NCBI RefSeq assembly: GCF_902806685.2
Contig: NC_048541.1
Span: 15,262,662 to 15,326,661 of the forward strand
Direction: 5' to 3'
Source: Maniola hyperantus
Lineage: Eukaryota > Arthropoda > Insecta > Lepidoptera > Nymphalidae
Length of the DNA stretch: 64,000 nucleotides
Made by a program: the position numbers and the translations under genes. Below are positions 51,309-60,605 of the stretch, piece after piece (positions within the stretch are counted from its first letter, which is position 1; each line of letters starts with the position of its first letter). Below the pieces are notes generated by a model. That model searched no databases. It was not told the DNA's origin and saw nothing but the letters and a program-made list of their open reading frames with translations.

Positions 51309-51648
51309 AGAAAAATCCGGCCAAGTGCGAGTCAGGCTCGCGCAATGAGTGTTCCGTACTACAGTCGTATTTTTCAGACATTTTGCATAATGCATAAAAA
51401 TAAATAAAAATCTGTTTTGGAATGTACAAGTGAAGACCTTTCATATGATACCCCACTTGATATAGTCACTCACTTCAAAAGTTGAAAATACTAATTATTA
51501 GTTGATGACCACAATTTAATTTTTTTTGTGTGATCTAAGCCTAAATTCACGGTTTTCAGATTTTTCCCCAAATGTCAGCTATAAGATCTACCTACCTGCC
51601 AAACATGATTCTAGGTCAACGGGAAGTACCCTGTAGGTTTTTTGACAG

Positions 51649-51695
<47 letters not shown>

Positions 51696-51727
51696 GTTTT
51701 TCCTTTTGAGGTACGGAACCCTAAAAA
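51309..51727 (+). mobile_element. Family C copy
   Basis: AAATCCGGCCAAGTGCGAGTC to GGTACGGAACCCTAAAAA. About 11 GACA units (51644-51694). The AACAAAGTGATCC block after the tract is lost. Confidence 0.9.
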
Positions 51728-51756
51728 TAGCTAATAATACCCAGTACGTATTGTGT

Positions 51757-51948
51757 AACGGTGAAGGAAAACATCGTGAGGAAATCTGCATGCCTGAGAG
51801 CTCTCCATAATGTTCTCAAAGGTGTGTGAAGTCTACCAATCCGCACGTGGCCGGCGAGGTAGACTATGGCCAAAACCCTTCTCACTCTGAGAGGAGACCC
51901 GTGCTCTGTAGTGAGCCGGCGATGGGTTGATCATGATGTATTGTGTAA
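51757..51948 (+). mobile_element. SINE family D, 5' truncated
   Basis: TAACGGTGAAGGAAAACATCG to CCGGCGATGGGTTGATCATGATG. Confidence 0.85.
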
Positions 51949-52202
51949 TGTTCATAAGCCACTGTATCCATTGCAAAACGCGTCCAACCATTCAGGTTTT
52001 ATTCAGGTTTGCAATTAATATGTTGGATGGTCCACAATTATACACGTAGGTGGCTCCTTAGTAACTTTCTTTATATGGACTTATCGTGCTTATCCTTACT
52101 GCGCTTGAGTTATGAGGCAGGGACTTTATTAAACCGCCATAAGCGTATATGGTGTTCATAAAAGTATTGGTACTGTCAATTTGGTAAAAGCATGTGTGCA
52201 CG

Positions 52203-52264
52203 GTGAAATACCCTACAAGAGACTTATGTCCAGCAATGGACCTCTTATCGGTTGACGACGACGA
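52203..52264 (+). mobile_element. RTE-like LINE 3' tip
   Basis: CCCTACAAGAGACTTATGTCC, AGCAATGGACCTC, TTGACGACGACGA. Confidence 0.75.
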
Positions 52265-52725
52265 AATAACTGTCAAAATTGTTAGTTCTACTCCTACTCT
52301 CTATTATTCTAAGTTCATAACTACATCTTTCATTTTTTTTGATATTCGCTGTATAATTTCGTAATTGTCGCACAAAGTATTCCTTTTGGGCTTAAAATGT
52401 TTTATGAGATAAAAATTCCACGTACATTAAACGGCCAAGCCATACTTTTTTTTACCAAGATGTAGGGTTTCAGGGCTTATAAGTAGAGTTATTTGTGATT
52501 TATTGTTATAAATTTGATACAGTCAAGAGCACTTAAGAGCTATGTACTTTGGACTTGGGATAGGCCCCCATAGGCAGCACAAATCAAAGCTCAGCTAGGG
52601 GCTTGGCTTTACTAGAGATCTCATTATGAAGTTGAGTCAAGACTCAAACATGAAATTTGCCAAGGCAAACATGAAATGGTGGGATCTATTATTCTGAGTT
52701 CATAACTACTTTACATATTTTATTT
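52265..52725. other. Unique AT-rich DNA
   Basis: No gene or repeat recognised. Confidence 0.4.
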
Positions 52726-52930
52726 TTAGCGTTCTGTACCTCAAAAGGAAAAACGGAACCCTTATAGGATCACTTTGTCGTCTGTCTGTCTGTCTGTCAA
52801 GAAACCTACAGGGTACTTCACGTTGACCTAGAATCATGAAATTTGGTAGGTAGGTGGGTCTTATAGTTGGTATTAGGGGAAAAATCTGAAAACCGTGAAT
52901 TTGTGGTTATATCACACAAAAAAAATTAAT
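52726..52930 (-). mobile_element. Family C copy, truncated
   Basis: AGCGTTCTGTACCTCAAAAGG to CACAAAAAAAATTAA. Only the GACA-side half is present. Confidence 0.85.
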
Positions 52931-53004
52931 AAAAACTAAAGAGTTTAGTAGCAATTTCAAGAAATAAATAGCAACTCTAACCATTTATCTTATAAGTGCA
53001 ACTA

Positions 53005-53247
53005 TCTATATATATAAAAGGAAAAGGTGACTGACTGACTGACTGACGGACTGACTGACTGACTGACTGATCTATCAACGCACAGCTCAAACTACTGGAC
53101 GGATCGGGCTGAAATTCGGCATGCAGATAGCTATTATGACGTAGGCATCCGCTAAGAAAGGATTTTTGAAAATTCAACTCCTAAGGGGGTGAAATAGGGG
53201 TTTGAAATTTTGTAGTCCACGCGGACGAAGTCGCGAGCATAAGCTAG
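53005..53247 (+). mobile_element. Family B copy, intact ends
   Basis: TCTATATATATAAAAGG start, CTGA tract, CTAG at 53244-53247. Confidence 0.9.
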
Positions 53248-53565
53248 TTTAAAATAATTTTAGTTTGAGCATAACAAAAGCTACAATATAAATGGCAAAG
53301 CAAAACGAAACAAAGGGTATTTTTCACCCTTTCATTTCATCACATATAATATTCATCGTCGAAGTGTGAGGTACGTGTCAGACATACCTACTGGTAGGTA
53401 TGGAGAGATTGATTTATTAAACACCACAACAGCTGTGGTTCCGTTTGTGGATATTGTTTCAAATGGATTTGTTTGAGTGAAATTATTTAGGTATAAACGT
53501 GCGTGTTGGTGCTATTTTTCGTGTGCCTATTTTTCGTATGTCACTGACATAGCCCAAACTATTAG
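53248..53565. other. Unique DNA
   Basis: No gene or repeat recognised before the LINE fragment. Confidence 0.35.
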
Positions 53566-53792
53566 CAAGCTGAAGTGGCTGTGGGTAGATCATGCCTGTC
53601 GTAGAGGCGATGGCCGTTGGAGCCGGAAAGTCCTTGAGTGGAGACCGCGTTTGAGCAAGCGTAGTGTGGGACGCCCTCCAGCACGATGGACCGACGATAT
53701 AAAGAGGCTGGCGGGAAGTGTGGTGGCGCTCTTTAGGGAAGGCCTATGTCCAACAGTGGACGTCCACAGGCTGATGATGATGATGATGAAAC
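53566..53792 (+). pseudogene. RTE-like LINE reverse-transcriptase C-terminus with intact tail
   Basis: An open frame (53477-53827) contains KLKWLWVDHACRRGDGRW, SRKVLEWRPR, SVGRPPARWTDDIKR and then AGS. Equivalents (W-GH-AR--DGRW, L-W-PR, GRP--RW-DDI) close the ORF2 of RTE-type LINEs. The 3' end CCTATGTCCAACAGTGGACG and ATGATGATGATG tail are complete, so this is a 5'-truncated but otherwise typical insertion. Upstream residues of the frame are host sequence. A family A terminus (GTCGCGGGCATCGGCTAG) follows immediately. Confidence 0.85.
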
Positions 53793-53929
53793 CCACCCAG
53801 TCGCGGGCATCGGCTAGTACACCTTAAAAAATCCTATTACAATGTAAAGGATTATTTAAATGATAAGCAAGCTTGGGAATGAGTTGCTTAACGACTTTGT
53901 GATAGTTCTAATAAGTTTCAATAATTTTG

Positions 53930-54146
53930 TAAAGTGGTGATAATAAAAAGAATACCCGGCTGAGTTTGTTGTGGGCTCTTCTCAGACCTGGGCGCGTTTG
54001 GAACCCTCGTAGCTTTAGTTTTAAGTTTGCGTAATAATTATCACCACTATATCTTACAAATGTAACACCACACCAGACTATCAATACGAGTAATTTATTA
54101 CCTATTTTGAATAAATCATTTGACTTTGACTTTGACTTTGACTTTA
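53930..54146 (+). mobile_element. LINE-like 3' tail family I, reference copy
   Basis: GTGGTGATAATAAAAAGAAT, CCCGGCTGAGTTTGTTGTGG, CATCAATACGAG-type block, AATTTATTACCTATTTTG, AATAAATCATTTGAC and four TTTGAC units. It supplies the uninterrupted target for the LTR element at 56321. Confidence 0.75.
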
Positions 54147-54317
54147 AGATGTTCGTCACCCGGTAACTATCAGTGTAGTTACATCTCGATGTGTTGGCCG
54201 ACGCAACGAAGATTAAAGGCCGTCACGGCTAATCAACGCAATTACACTGCACTCCCACAACACTAATTGCCCAACATATATCACTACACATAGTACCTAC
54301 AATCTGAATATATAAAA
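54147..54317. other. Unique DNA
   Basis: Short stretch without recognised features. Confidence 0.3.
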
Positions 54318-54431
54318 CTAGCTTATGCCCGCGACTTTTTCCGCGTGGACTACACAAATTTCAAACCTCTGATTTACCCCTTTAGGAGTTGAATTTGAAA
54401 AATCTTTTCTTAGCGGATGCCTACATCATAA
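54318..54431 (-). mobile_element. Family B, 3' half
   Basis: CTAG at 54318, CGCGACTTTTTCCGCGTGG, GGATGCCTACATCATAA, then broken by GC-rich sequence. Confidence 0.8.
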
Positions 54432-54613
54432 GAGCGGGGGCACACGATGCGTTGCGGCGGCGCGGCGGTGCGGCGCCAGAGCGGTGTCGCTGCGTCGTCT
54501 TACATAGAAATATCTGTGGCATGTCACACGATGCGCTCCGGCGCCGCACAGGACTTGCAACCACCGAGACGAGGCGGGGAGGGGTGAATGCGTTGCGACG
54601 TTGACGTTTCGGC
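54432..54613. repeat. GC-rich repeat-like segment
   Basis: GGGGGCACACGATGCGTTGC, GGCGGCGCGGCGGTGCGGCG, TCACACGATGCGCTCCGGCG: a twice-repeated CACACGATGCG motif in GC-rich DNA. It looks like the end of a DNA element (it truncates family B and adjoins the hairpin at 54614) but the boundaries are unclear. Confidence 0.45.
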
Positions 54614-54962
54614 CGATTGTCTAAAACCTGCATCAATCATTATTACAATCTCAATTGTTCTGATTGGCTGAATTTGTGCGATTCTTGTTGCAACAATGCA
54701 CTGTAGCCAATAGTGAGCGAGCGTTAACCAATCAGTGATGATTGCGATCGTGATATTGTAGCTGTCATTCTCCCGCAATCGCGCAGCTGTGGCTCTACCG
54801 CGGTTGTTTGACAGCTACAATGTCACGATCGCAATCATCTCTGATTGGTTAACGCTCGCTCACTATTGGCCACAATGCGTTGTTGCAACAAGAATCCCAC
54901 AAAATCAGGCAATCAGAACAATTGAGATTGTAATAATGATTGATGCAGGTTTTAGACAATCG
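54614..54962. mobile_element. 349-bp inverted-repeat element (hairpin)
   Basis: CGATTGTCTAAAACCTGCAT at the left and ATGCAGGTTTTAGACAATCG at the right. The arms pair for about 160 bases (TCAATCATTATTACAATCTC, CAATTGTTCTGATTG, GTTAACCAATCAG, GATTGCGATCGTGA) around a loop of about 25 (CGCGCAGCTGTGGC). A half copy is at 28469. Confidence 0.85.
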
Positions 54963-55030
54963 CCCTACTGTTGTTTTTGACTGCATCTTCACTTACCACC
55001 AGGTGAGATCGTAGTCAAGGGCTAATCAAC
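54963..55030 (+). mobile_element. SINE family F tail
   Basis: CTTCACTTACCACCAGGTGAG, AGTCAAGGGCTAA. Confidence 0.55.
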
Positions 55031-55204
55031 GCAATTACACAGCACTCCCACAGCACTAATTGCTCGACATACAGCACTAAGGAACAATTACGCTACACAT
55101 AACTATAGTACCTATAGTACCTACAATCTAAATATAGGCTCTTTGGTACATACTCTCTGTTTCATCATGATCAACCCATCGGCGGCTCACATAATGTTTG
55201 ACAT

Positions 55205-55270
55205 TTATTATTGTCGATTCAGGATCAAACCGAGAGTTCCCTCACTCTAGTTCACTCTGGTACAGAGTGA
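55205..55270 (-). repeat. Inverse copy of the 13340 repeat, with small hairpin
   Basis: AGGATCAAACCGAGAGTTCCC, TCACTCTAGTTCACTCTG, then AGTTCACTCTG-GTA-CAGAGTGAACT, an exact 11-bp palindrome. Confidence 0.6.
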
Positions 55271-55276
55271 ACTGGA

Positions 55277-55570
55277 GTGAACTGCACCGCGCGCCACCGT
55301 AAGGAATTTCACCCTCACCACCTGGGTGTCTGGTGCACTTCGACCGTCCGCTGCGCCAGATCCTTCTTTCCACGCACGTGCAAACTGTGGAACCAACTCC
55401 CATCGGCGGTGTTCCCACTAGATTACAACATATTCAAGTGGCGGACCAACAAATTCCTAAAAGGCCGGCAACGCATCGGCGGTTCCTCTGGTGCTGCAAA
55501 TATTCATGGGTGGCAGTAATCACTTAACATCAGGTGACCCGCCTGCTCGTTTGCTCGCTATCTCTATTAA
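55277..55570 (+). pseudogene. Jockey/CR1-like LINE 3' end
   Basis: The frame 55277-55519 begins mid-protein: RHRKEFHPHHLGVW, CTSTVRCARSFFPRTCKLW, NQLPSAVFPLDYN and GRQRIGGSSGAANIHG, then TCACTTAACATCAGGTGACC and an A8 tail. This is the C-terminal tail of a jockey-superfamily reverse transcriptase ORF2. It is shorter than the copy at 60606 and lacks its MGLFKG segment (reads IFKWRTNKF). Inactive because of 5' truncation. Confidence 0.8.
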
Positions 55571-55754
55571 AAAAAACTGTGACTGTAGTCAATGAGTGAT
55601 GTGCCGCTTGTAAATAAAGTTACAATAGAAACGTTTCTTGACTATAGGTAGTGTTGGACCATATGAGTTATCGATCTGTCGATGCATTATTGAGCGCACG
55701 TACGCTAAGTATCGATATATTCTACGTAGGGCTGTCAATTTGCAAATAAGATTG

Positions 55755-55895
55755 TATCATCACGATCAAACCATAGCCGGCTCACTACAGAGCATGGGTG
55801 TCCTCTCGGTATGAGAAGGGTTAGATCATAGTCCACCACGCTGGTCAATTGCAGATTGGCAGACTGCACACGCCTTTGAGCACTAAGTAGATTAT
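55755..55895 (-). mobile_element. SINE family D fragment
   Basis: CATCACGATCAAACCATAGCC, CCACCACGCTGGTCAATTGC, CACGCCTTTGAGCAC. Confidence 0.75.
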
Positions 55896-55953
55896 AATAA
55901 TCTAAACTCACCTCACTCACTTTTAAGTTAGCTCGCTTCCATCTTAGATTGCA

Positions 55954-56166
55954 CTAGCTTATGCTCGCGACTTCGTCCGCGTGGACTACACAAATTTCAA
56001 ACCCCTATTGTACCCCCTTAGGGGTTGAATTTTCAAAAATCCTTTCTTAGCGGATGCCTACGTCATAATAGCTATCTGCATGCCAAATTTCAGCCCGATC
56101 CGTCCAGTAGTTTGAGCTGTGCGTTGATGGATCAGTCAGTCAGTCAGTCACCTTTTCTTTTTATAT
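55954..56166 (-). mobile_element. Family B copy
   Basis: CTAG at 55954-55957. GTCA tract 56131-56150. CTTTTTATATATTGA at the 5' side. Confidence 0.88.
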
Positions 56167-56167
56167 A

Positions 56168-56320
56168 TTGAAGTACCTGAGTTTGTTGTGGGCTCTTCTC
56201 AGACTTGGGCGCGTTTGGAACCCTTGTAGCTTTAGTTTTAAGTTTGGGTAATAATTATCACCACTATATCTTACAAAAATGTAACACCATACCAGACCAT
56301 CAATACGAGTAATTTATTAC
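56168..56320 (+). mobile_element. LINE-like tail family I, left part (host of LTR element)
   Basis: CTGAGTTTGTTGTGGGCTC to AGTAATTTATTAC. Continues after the LTR element at 57640 (TTACCTATTTTGAATAAATC and TTTGAC repeats to 57684). Confidence 0.8.
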
Positions 56321-56828
56321 TGTAACACAGGGTGGCGATTCCACGTGGAAAGCGGGATCCGGACGACCAAGATAAAACAACGTTGCGTGACAACACGTTT
56401 ATTTCGCGTTAAAAGTTACAACTTACAAGTCGTGTCCCTAACCTTCGTCCCACGCAGTGGAAGCGAGAGGTCGGAAGCGCGACGGTACTGTGCGAAAGTC
56501 GTGTCCCGTGCACCCGTCCCACGAGGTGGAAGCGAATACCGGAAGCGCGACTGTAGGAGAAGTCGATTCACGATAGCCGCGTCCCGAACAAACGTCCCAC
56601 GCAGTGGAAGCGCAGTCGGAAGCACGACACCGATTACTCGAGAACTCGGATCGCATGACAAATGTTGGCTGTGGCGGAGACCCTATACTAAGGCCGGTCG
56701 ATCTTCCTAGCGCAATGCGTTTTTGGCCAACCTACAGCCAACGCCATCTAGTAGCAACTTGGCGAGTTAGGTGGAGTAGGCGCGATCCATAACTTGCCTA
56801 GCGCCATCTGGTTATTGCTTGTGTTACA
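56321..56828 (-). repeat. 3' LTR (minus orientation)
   Basis: Contains AATAAA on the minus strand (56398-56403), a possible polyadenylation signal, and a TATA-like TTAGTATAGGG around 56685-56695. Three internal subrepeats begin at CGTCCCACG (56446, 56515 and 56593), each followed after 20-25 bases by GGAAGCRCGAC. Confidence 0.85.
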
Positions 56829-56843
56829 GTCTCCCCCTCAGTT
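56829..56843 (-). promoter_or_regulatory. Polypurine tract
   Basis: AACTGAGGGGGAGAC on the minus strand directly precedes the 3' LTR, the standard position for plus-strand DNA priming. Confidence 0.7.
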
Positions 56844-57110
56844 TCCGAAGGCGTCTCGACGAGGAAACTGGAGAAAGAGTTCGTTTTGGCATTTGTCCCT
56901 CCTGTTGAGTGTTGAGCTTCATCCTCCCCCTGGTTCAGAGCAGCTCCCATGGCATAACTCCAGCGAGGTCTTCGTACGTTAATATGTTGATAGCCATCAC
57001 GTAGACTCTTGGGTCTGAGGTTTTCGATTTGCCTGTGTCTGCCGGTTGTAACCAGCAGCCCCACACGTTGTGCGCCACTGTAAGAGAACCCAGCTGGGCT
57101 GCTGGATCTT

Positions 57111-57128
57111 GCCCCACGTTGGGCGCCA
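57111..57128 (-). promoter_or_regulatory. tRNA-Lys primer-binding site
   Basis: Plus-strand GCCCCACGTTGGGCGCCA is the 3' end of insect tRNA-Lys(CTT) including CCA; the minus strand carries its complement. A degraded look-alike, CACGTTGTGCGCCACTGTAA, lies about 50 bp further into the element (57064-57083). Confidence 0.85.
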
Positions 57129-57131
57129 GAT

Positions 57132-57639
57132 TGTAACACAGGGTGGCGATTCCACGTGGAAAGCGGGATCCGGACGACCAAGATAAAACAACGTTGCGTG
57201 ACAACACGTTTATTTCGCGTTAAAAGTTACAACTTACAAGTCGTGTCCCTAACCTTCGTCCCACGCAGTGGAAGCGAGAGGTCGGAAGCGCGACGGTACT
57301 GTGCGAAAGTCGTGTCCCGTGCACCCGTCCCACGAGGTGGAAGCGAATACCGGAAGCGCGACTGTAGGAGAAGTCGATTCACGATAGCCGCGTCCCGAAC
57401 AAACGTCCCACGCAGTGGAAGCGCAGTCGGAAGCACGACACCGATTACTCGAGAACTCGGATCGCATGACAAATGTTGGCTGTGGCGGAGACCCTATACT
57501 AAGGCCGGTCGATCTTCCTAGCGCAATGCGTTTTTGGCCAACCTACAGCCAACGCCATCTAGTAGCAACTTGGCGAGTTAGGTGGAGTAGGCGCGATCCA
57601 TAACTTGCCTAGCGCCATCTGGTTATTGCTTGTGTTACA
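57132..57639 (-). repeat. 5' LTR (minus orientation)
   Basis: I see no difference from the other LTR in a base-by-base read. On the minus strand the transcript would start within this LTR. Signals correspond to those listed for the other copy (AATAAA complement at 57209-57214). Confidence 0.85.
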
Positions 57640-57803
57640 TTACCTATTTTGAATAAATCATTTGACTTTGACTTTGACTTTGACAACAATTGACAATCGA
57701 AAAGAGTAATTTATTTGACTTTGACTTTGATTTTGATTATATTTAGATCATCACTTACCACTGAGTGAGATCGCAGTCAAAAGCTAACTTATAACAGAAT
57801 AAA

Positions 57804-58159
57804 AAAACCGGCCAAGTGCGAGTCAGGCTCGCGCAATGAGGGTTCCGTACTACAGTCGTATTTTTTCGACATTTTGCACGATAATTCAAAAACTATGATG
57901 CATAAAAATAAACAAAAATCTGTTTTAGAATGTACAGGTGAAGACCTTTCATATGATATCCCACTTGATATAGTCACTCACTTCGAAAGTTAAAAATACA
58001 AATTATTAGTTCATGACCACAATTTAATTTGTTTTGTGTGATCTAACCCTAAATTCACGGTTTTCAGATTTTTCCCCAAATGTCAGCTATAAGATTTACC
58101 TACCTGCCAAATTTCATGATTCTAGGTCAACGGGAAGTACCCTGTAGGTTTCTTGACAG

Positions 58160-58192
<33 letters not shown>

Positions 58193-58193
58193 A

Positions 58194-58263
<70 letters not shown>

Positions 58264-58318
58264 CAAAGTGATCCTATAAGGGTTCCGTTTTTCCTTTTGA
58301 GGTACGGAACCCTAAAAA
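57804..58318 (+). mobile_element. Family C copy with expanded GACA tract
   Basis: AACCGGCCAAGTGCGAGTCAG to GGTACGGAACCCTAAAAA. The GACA tract spans 58156-58263, about 26 units with few interruptions. Confidence 0.92.
58156..58263 (+). repeat. GACA microsatellite, about 26 units
   Basis: Two variant units (CGGACA near the start and GAAAGACA in the middle), otherwise uniform. Confidence 0.95.
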
Positions 58319-58662
58319 AGTAAAAAAGTGACAGCCCTAGTTACATCGCGCTGTATAATATCGCGTCCGCCATCAGCATTTACCTGCTGCGCTATTTCTG
58401 GAGCATTGTTTATGGAATTCCTAATGCCACCGGGCGAGTTAGCAGTGACATTTCTCAAAGCCGCCATTTTGAAAGTGTTATAATGACAGACTATTTCGTT
58501 CGGTACCTACTCCGAATTTGAAACAATTCACTCTAATTTAGTTTTCAGCGCGTTTCCTGTTTCTAATTAAATGATTTTGAACTGAAATACAAATTCGCGC
58601 GTCTTATCAAAGTAGAATAATCTTGTTTAATATACTAAAGTTTATAGATTAATTTTTGTTTT
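58319..58662. other. Unique DNA
   Basis: No gene or repeat recognised. Confidence 0.35.
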
Positions 58663-58858
58663 AAAAACCGACTTCCAAAACAACTACAAAGTAAACAATA
58701 ACTTTTGTTTCTACACGTGTAATGTATGTTGAAGTCGGGCGAGCTTCACGCTTTGCTTTCTAGTTTCTTTTATTATGCTCGCCCGACTTCATACATAGAT
58801 ACACGTGTAGAAACAAAAGTTACTTTTTACTTTGTAGTGGTTTTGGAAGTCGGTTTTT
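58663..58858. mobile_element. 196-bp hairpin element, AAAAACCGACTTCC termini
   Basis: AAAAACCGACTTCCAAAACA at the left is inverse to TGGTTTTGGAAGTCGGTTTTT at the right. The arms pair through CTACAAAGTAAA, ACTTTTGTTTCTACACGTGT and GAAGTCGGGCGAGC. The loop is about 30 bases. The same CCGACTTCCAAA word begins a repeat at 49708. Confidence 0.85.
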
Positions 58859-59753
58859 TTATTTTATTTTAAGCTTTTTAGTGTAAGGAGTTATTGCTTG
58901 GTAAGTTGGTACCTAAAGTATTAATTCACCAGCAAAACTTTCGAAATCCATACGGCTTAGGAGTTCCTTGCACCTTGCAGCATCTGGATTGAAGAGTTGG
59001 GACTTGGAATTCAATAACAAAGTCTATTTACAATATTATTTCACCAGGAATAGCTAGCCCCTGAATCTCTATAGTTTGGGAGTGCTGTATCATGCATCAA
59101 CAGTTTTGAGGAGTTCAAACATGGAGTGTGATTATGAAGCCGTTGTTTGATACCTAAAATATCAATTCACCATTAGAAATGGGGTTTTAAAAATCTAAAT
59201 CCACGTGGTAAATCTAAGTTTCTTCTATGTTTTTATCTCTATAAAGCCGCGAACTAAAGCCAGTCAAGCATAAATAATTAAAGGCATTCCTCGTACGGCG
59301 CAACTACGGGAAACTTTGCAGCATGAACTATGAGATGTGCTACGAGTACAATATTCAATTGTGAATTCGTAATGAATACGGATTGCGCTCCTGTGTTCCA
59401 TCCAGCCTACAATGTACACAGTTTCGTAAATGATTGTGATAGATGCACTTAAGCCCTATTAAGTTGTCAAGTAATTAACTAAATTTTATTAATTGACACG
59501 TATAAAGTTGTCAAGTAATTAACTTAATTTTAAACGACTTAATTTTAAGTATGCGTTTTCACGCATGCAGACAAGTAATTAAGTAAATCTCTCAAGTTCA
59601 TTCCGAGATAAACAGCGAAGTGCGTGAAATAATAAACTCTTTAATTCTATTTACCTTTTATTCTATTTATTTAAACTATATTTATCTATTTTAACCTGGT
59701 GCTGTAGTCACCGGCGGGGGGTGCGCGGGGTGAGGAGCGTGCGGCTTAACCGA
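58859..59753. other. Unique DNA
   Basis: 59455-59590 has repeated AAGTTGTCAAGTAATTAACT (59461 and 59507) and TTAATTTTAA words. 59700-59745 is a GC-rich GGCGGGGGGTGCGCGGGG patch. No gene. Confidence 0.45.
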
Positions 59754-60029
59754 AAAATAGATAAAATTCTAGATTTTCAAAATTATTTCACCAGTAACAA
59801 GCTACGTTACTCCTGAGTAACATAGGCTATATTTTTTTTTAATTAGAGATCCCTATGAAAATTGTAATAAGCTACCCGTGTGAAACCTAGGCGGGTCACT
59901 AGTCTATTGATAAGTCGACATACGACTTAGCCGTTTGCGTTGATTAAATTCGGTTGGCCACATTGTTCCCATTATTCAAGAATGTAATAACTGTTGACGG
60001 ATGTATTGTTGCCGTCACTTTTGTGACGC
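59754..60029 (+). repeat. Tandem duplication, unit 1
   Basis: GATTTTCAAAATTATTTCACC, CCTGAGTAACATAGGCTATA, AAGTCGACATACGACTTAGC, GGTTGGCCACATTGTTCCC, CACTTTTGTGACGC. Repeated 466 bp downstream. Confidence 0.85.
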
Positions 60030-60219
60030 ACTGACAGACACGCATACAGACAGACGAACAAGCGTTCAAACTTATAATAGCCCTCTTTTGCGTTGGGGGC
60101 ATGATAATGAACCATAATTGTATAATACGTTACATTCGTATTAAACAGCGTATAAAGGAATAACGGCCATCTATACTAATATTATAAAAAGTTAAATTTT
60201 GTAAGTTCGTTTGTAGGGG

Positions 60220-60495
60220 GTAATTAATCTCTGGAACTACTGAACCGATTTTCAAAATTCTTTCGCCAGTACAAAGCTACATTATTCCTGAGTAACGTAG
60301 GCTATATTTTTTTATTTAGATATCCCTATGAAAATTGCTATCCGTGCGAAGCGGGGACAGGTCACTTGTCTATTAGTAAGTCGACATACGACTTAGCCGT
60401 TTGCGTTGATTAAATTCGGTTGGCCACATTGTTCCCATTATTCAAGAATGTAATAACTGTCGACGGATGTATTGTGGACGTCACTTTTGTGACGC
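60220..60495 (+). repeat. Tandem duplication, unit 2
   Basis: Same blocks as unit 1, near-identical from AAGTCGACATACGACTTAGC to CACTTTTGTGACGC and more diverged before that. The preceding CCATCTATACTAATATTATA (60168) is a family A-type TC start, so a Helitron-like copy may lead unit 2. Confidence 0.85.
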
Positions 60496-60605
60496 CTTTG
60501 TTGCCATCGACGCTATGGAGATTAGTGTCTCCATTGTATTATTCCCTTGTTTCTATTTTGTACTGTAATCTAGTTATTTCACCTTTGAAAGTTTTTTTAT
60601 TCAAA

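Larger units (their letters stand above)
56321..57639 (-). mobile_element. Miniature LTR retrotransposon (TRIM-like), 1319 bp, minus orientation
   Basis: Two identical 508-bp LTRs (56321-56828 and 57132-57639), each TG...CA when read on either strand (TGTAACACA...TGTGTTACA), enclose only 303 bp. Read on the minus strand, the order is LTR, a 3-base spacer, the primer-binding site TGGCGCCCAACGTGGGGC, internal DNA, a purine tract AACTGAGGGGGAGAC, LTR. The primer site is complementary to the 3' end of insect tRNA-Lys(CTT). TTAC is duplicated at 56317-56320 and 57640-57643. 4-bp duplications are usual for Ty3/gypsy-type integrases (5 bp for copia and BEL). The interior encodes no gag, protease, reverse transcriptase or integrase, so it needs proteins in trans. 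The 127-residue minus frame (56798-57181) shows no domain I know. Confidence 0.92.

Noticed and set aside
53477..53827. Host gene encoding a 116-residue protein
   Set aside because: The recognisable part is the C-terminus of an RTE-like LINE and the remainder is flanking sequence read through.
56345..56710. 121-residue frames repeated at 56345 and 57156 as a duplicated gene
   Set aside because: They lie wholly inside the two LTRs and are simply the same LTR read twice.
58080..58271. Asp-Arg-Gln-Thr repeat protein frame
   Set aside because: Translation of the GACA microsatellite in family C.
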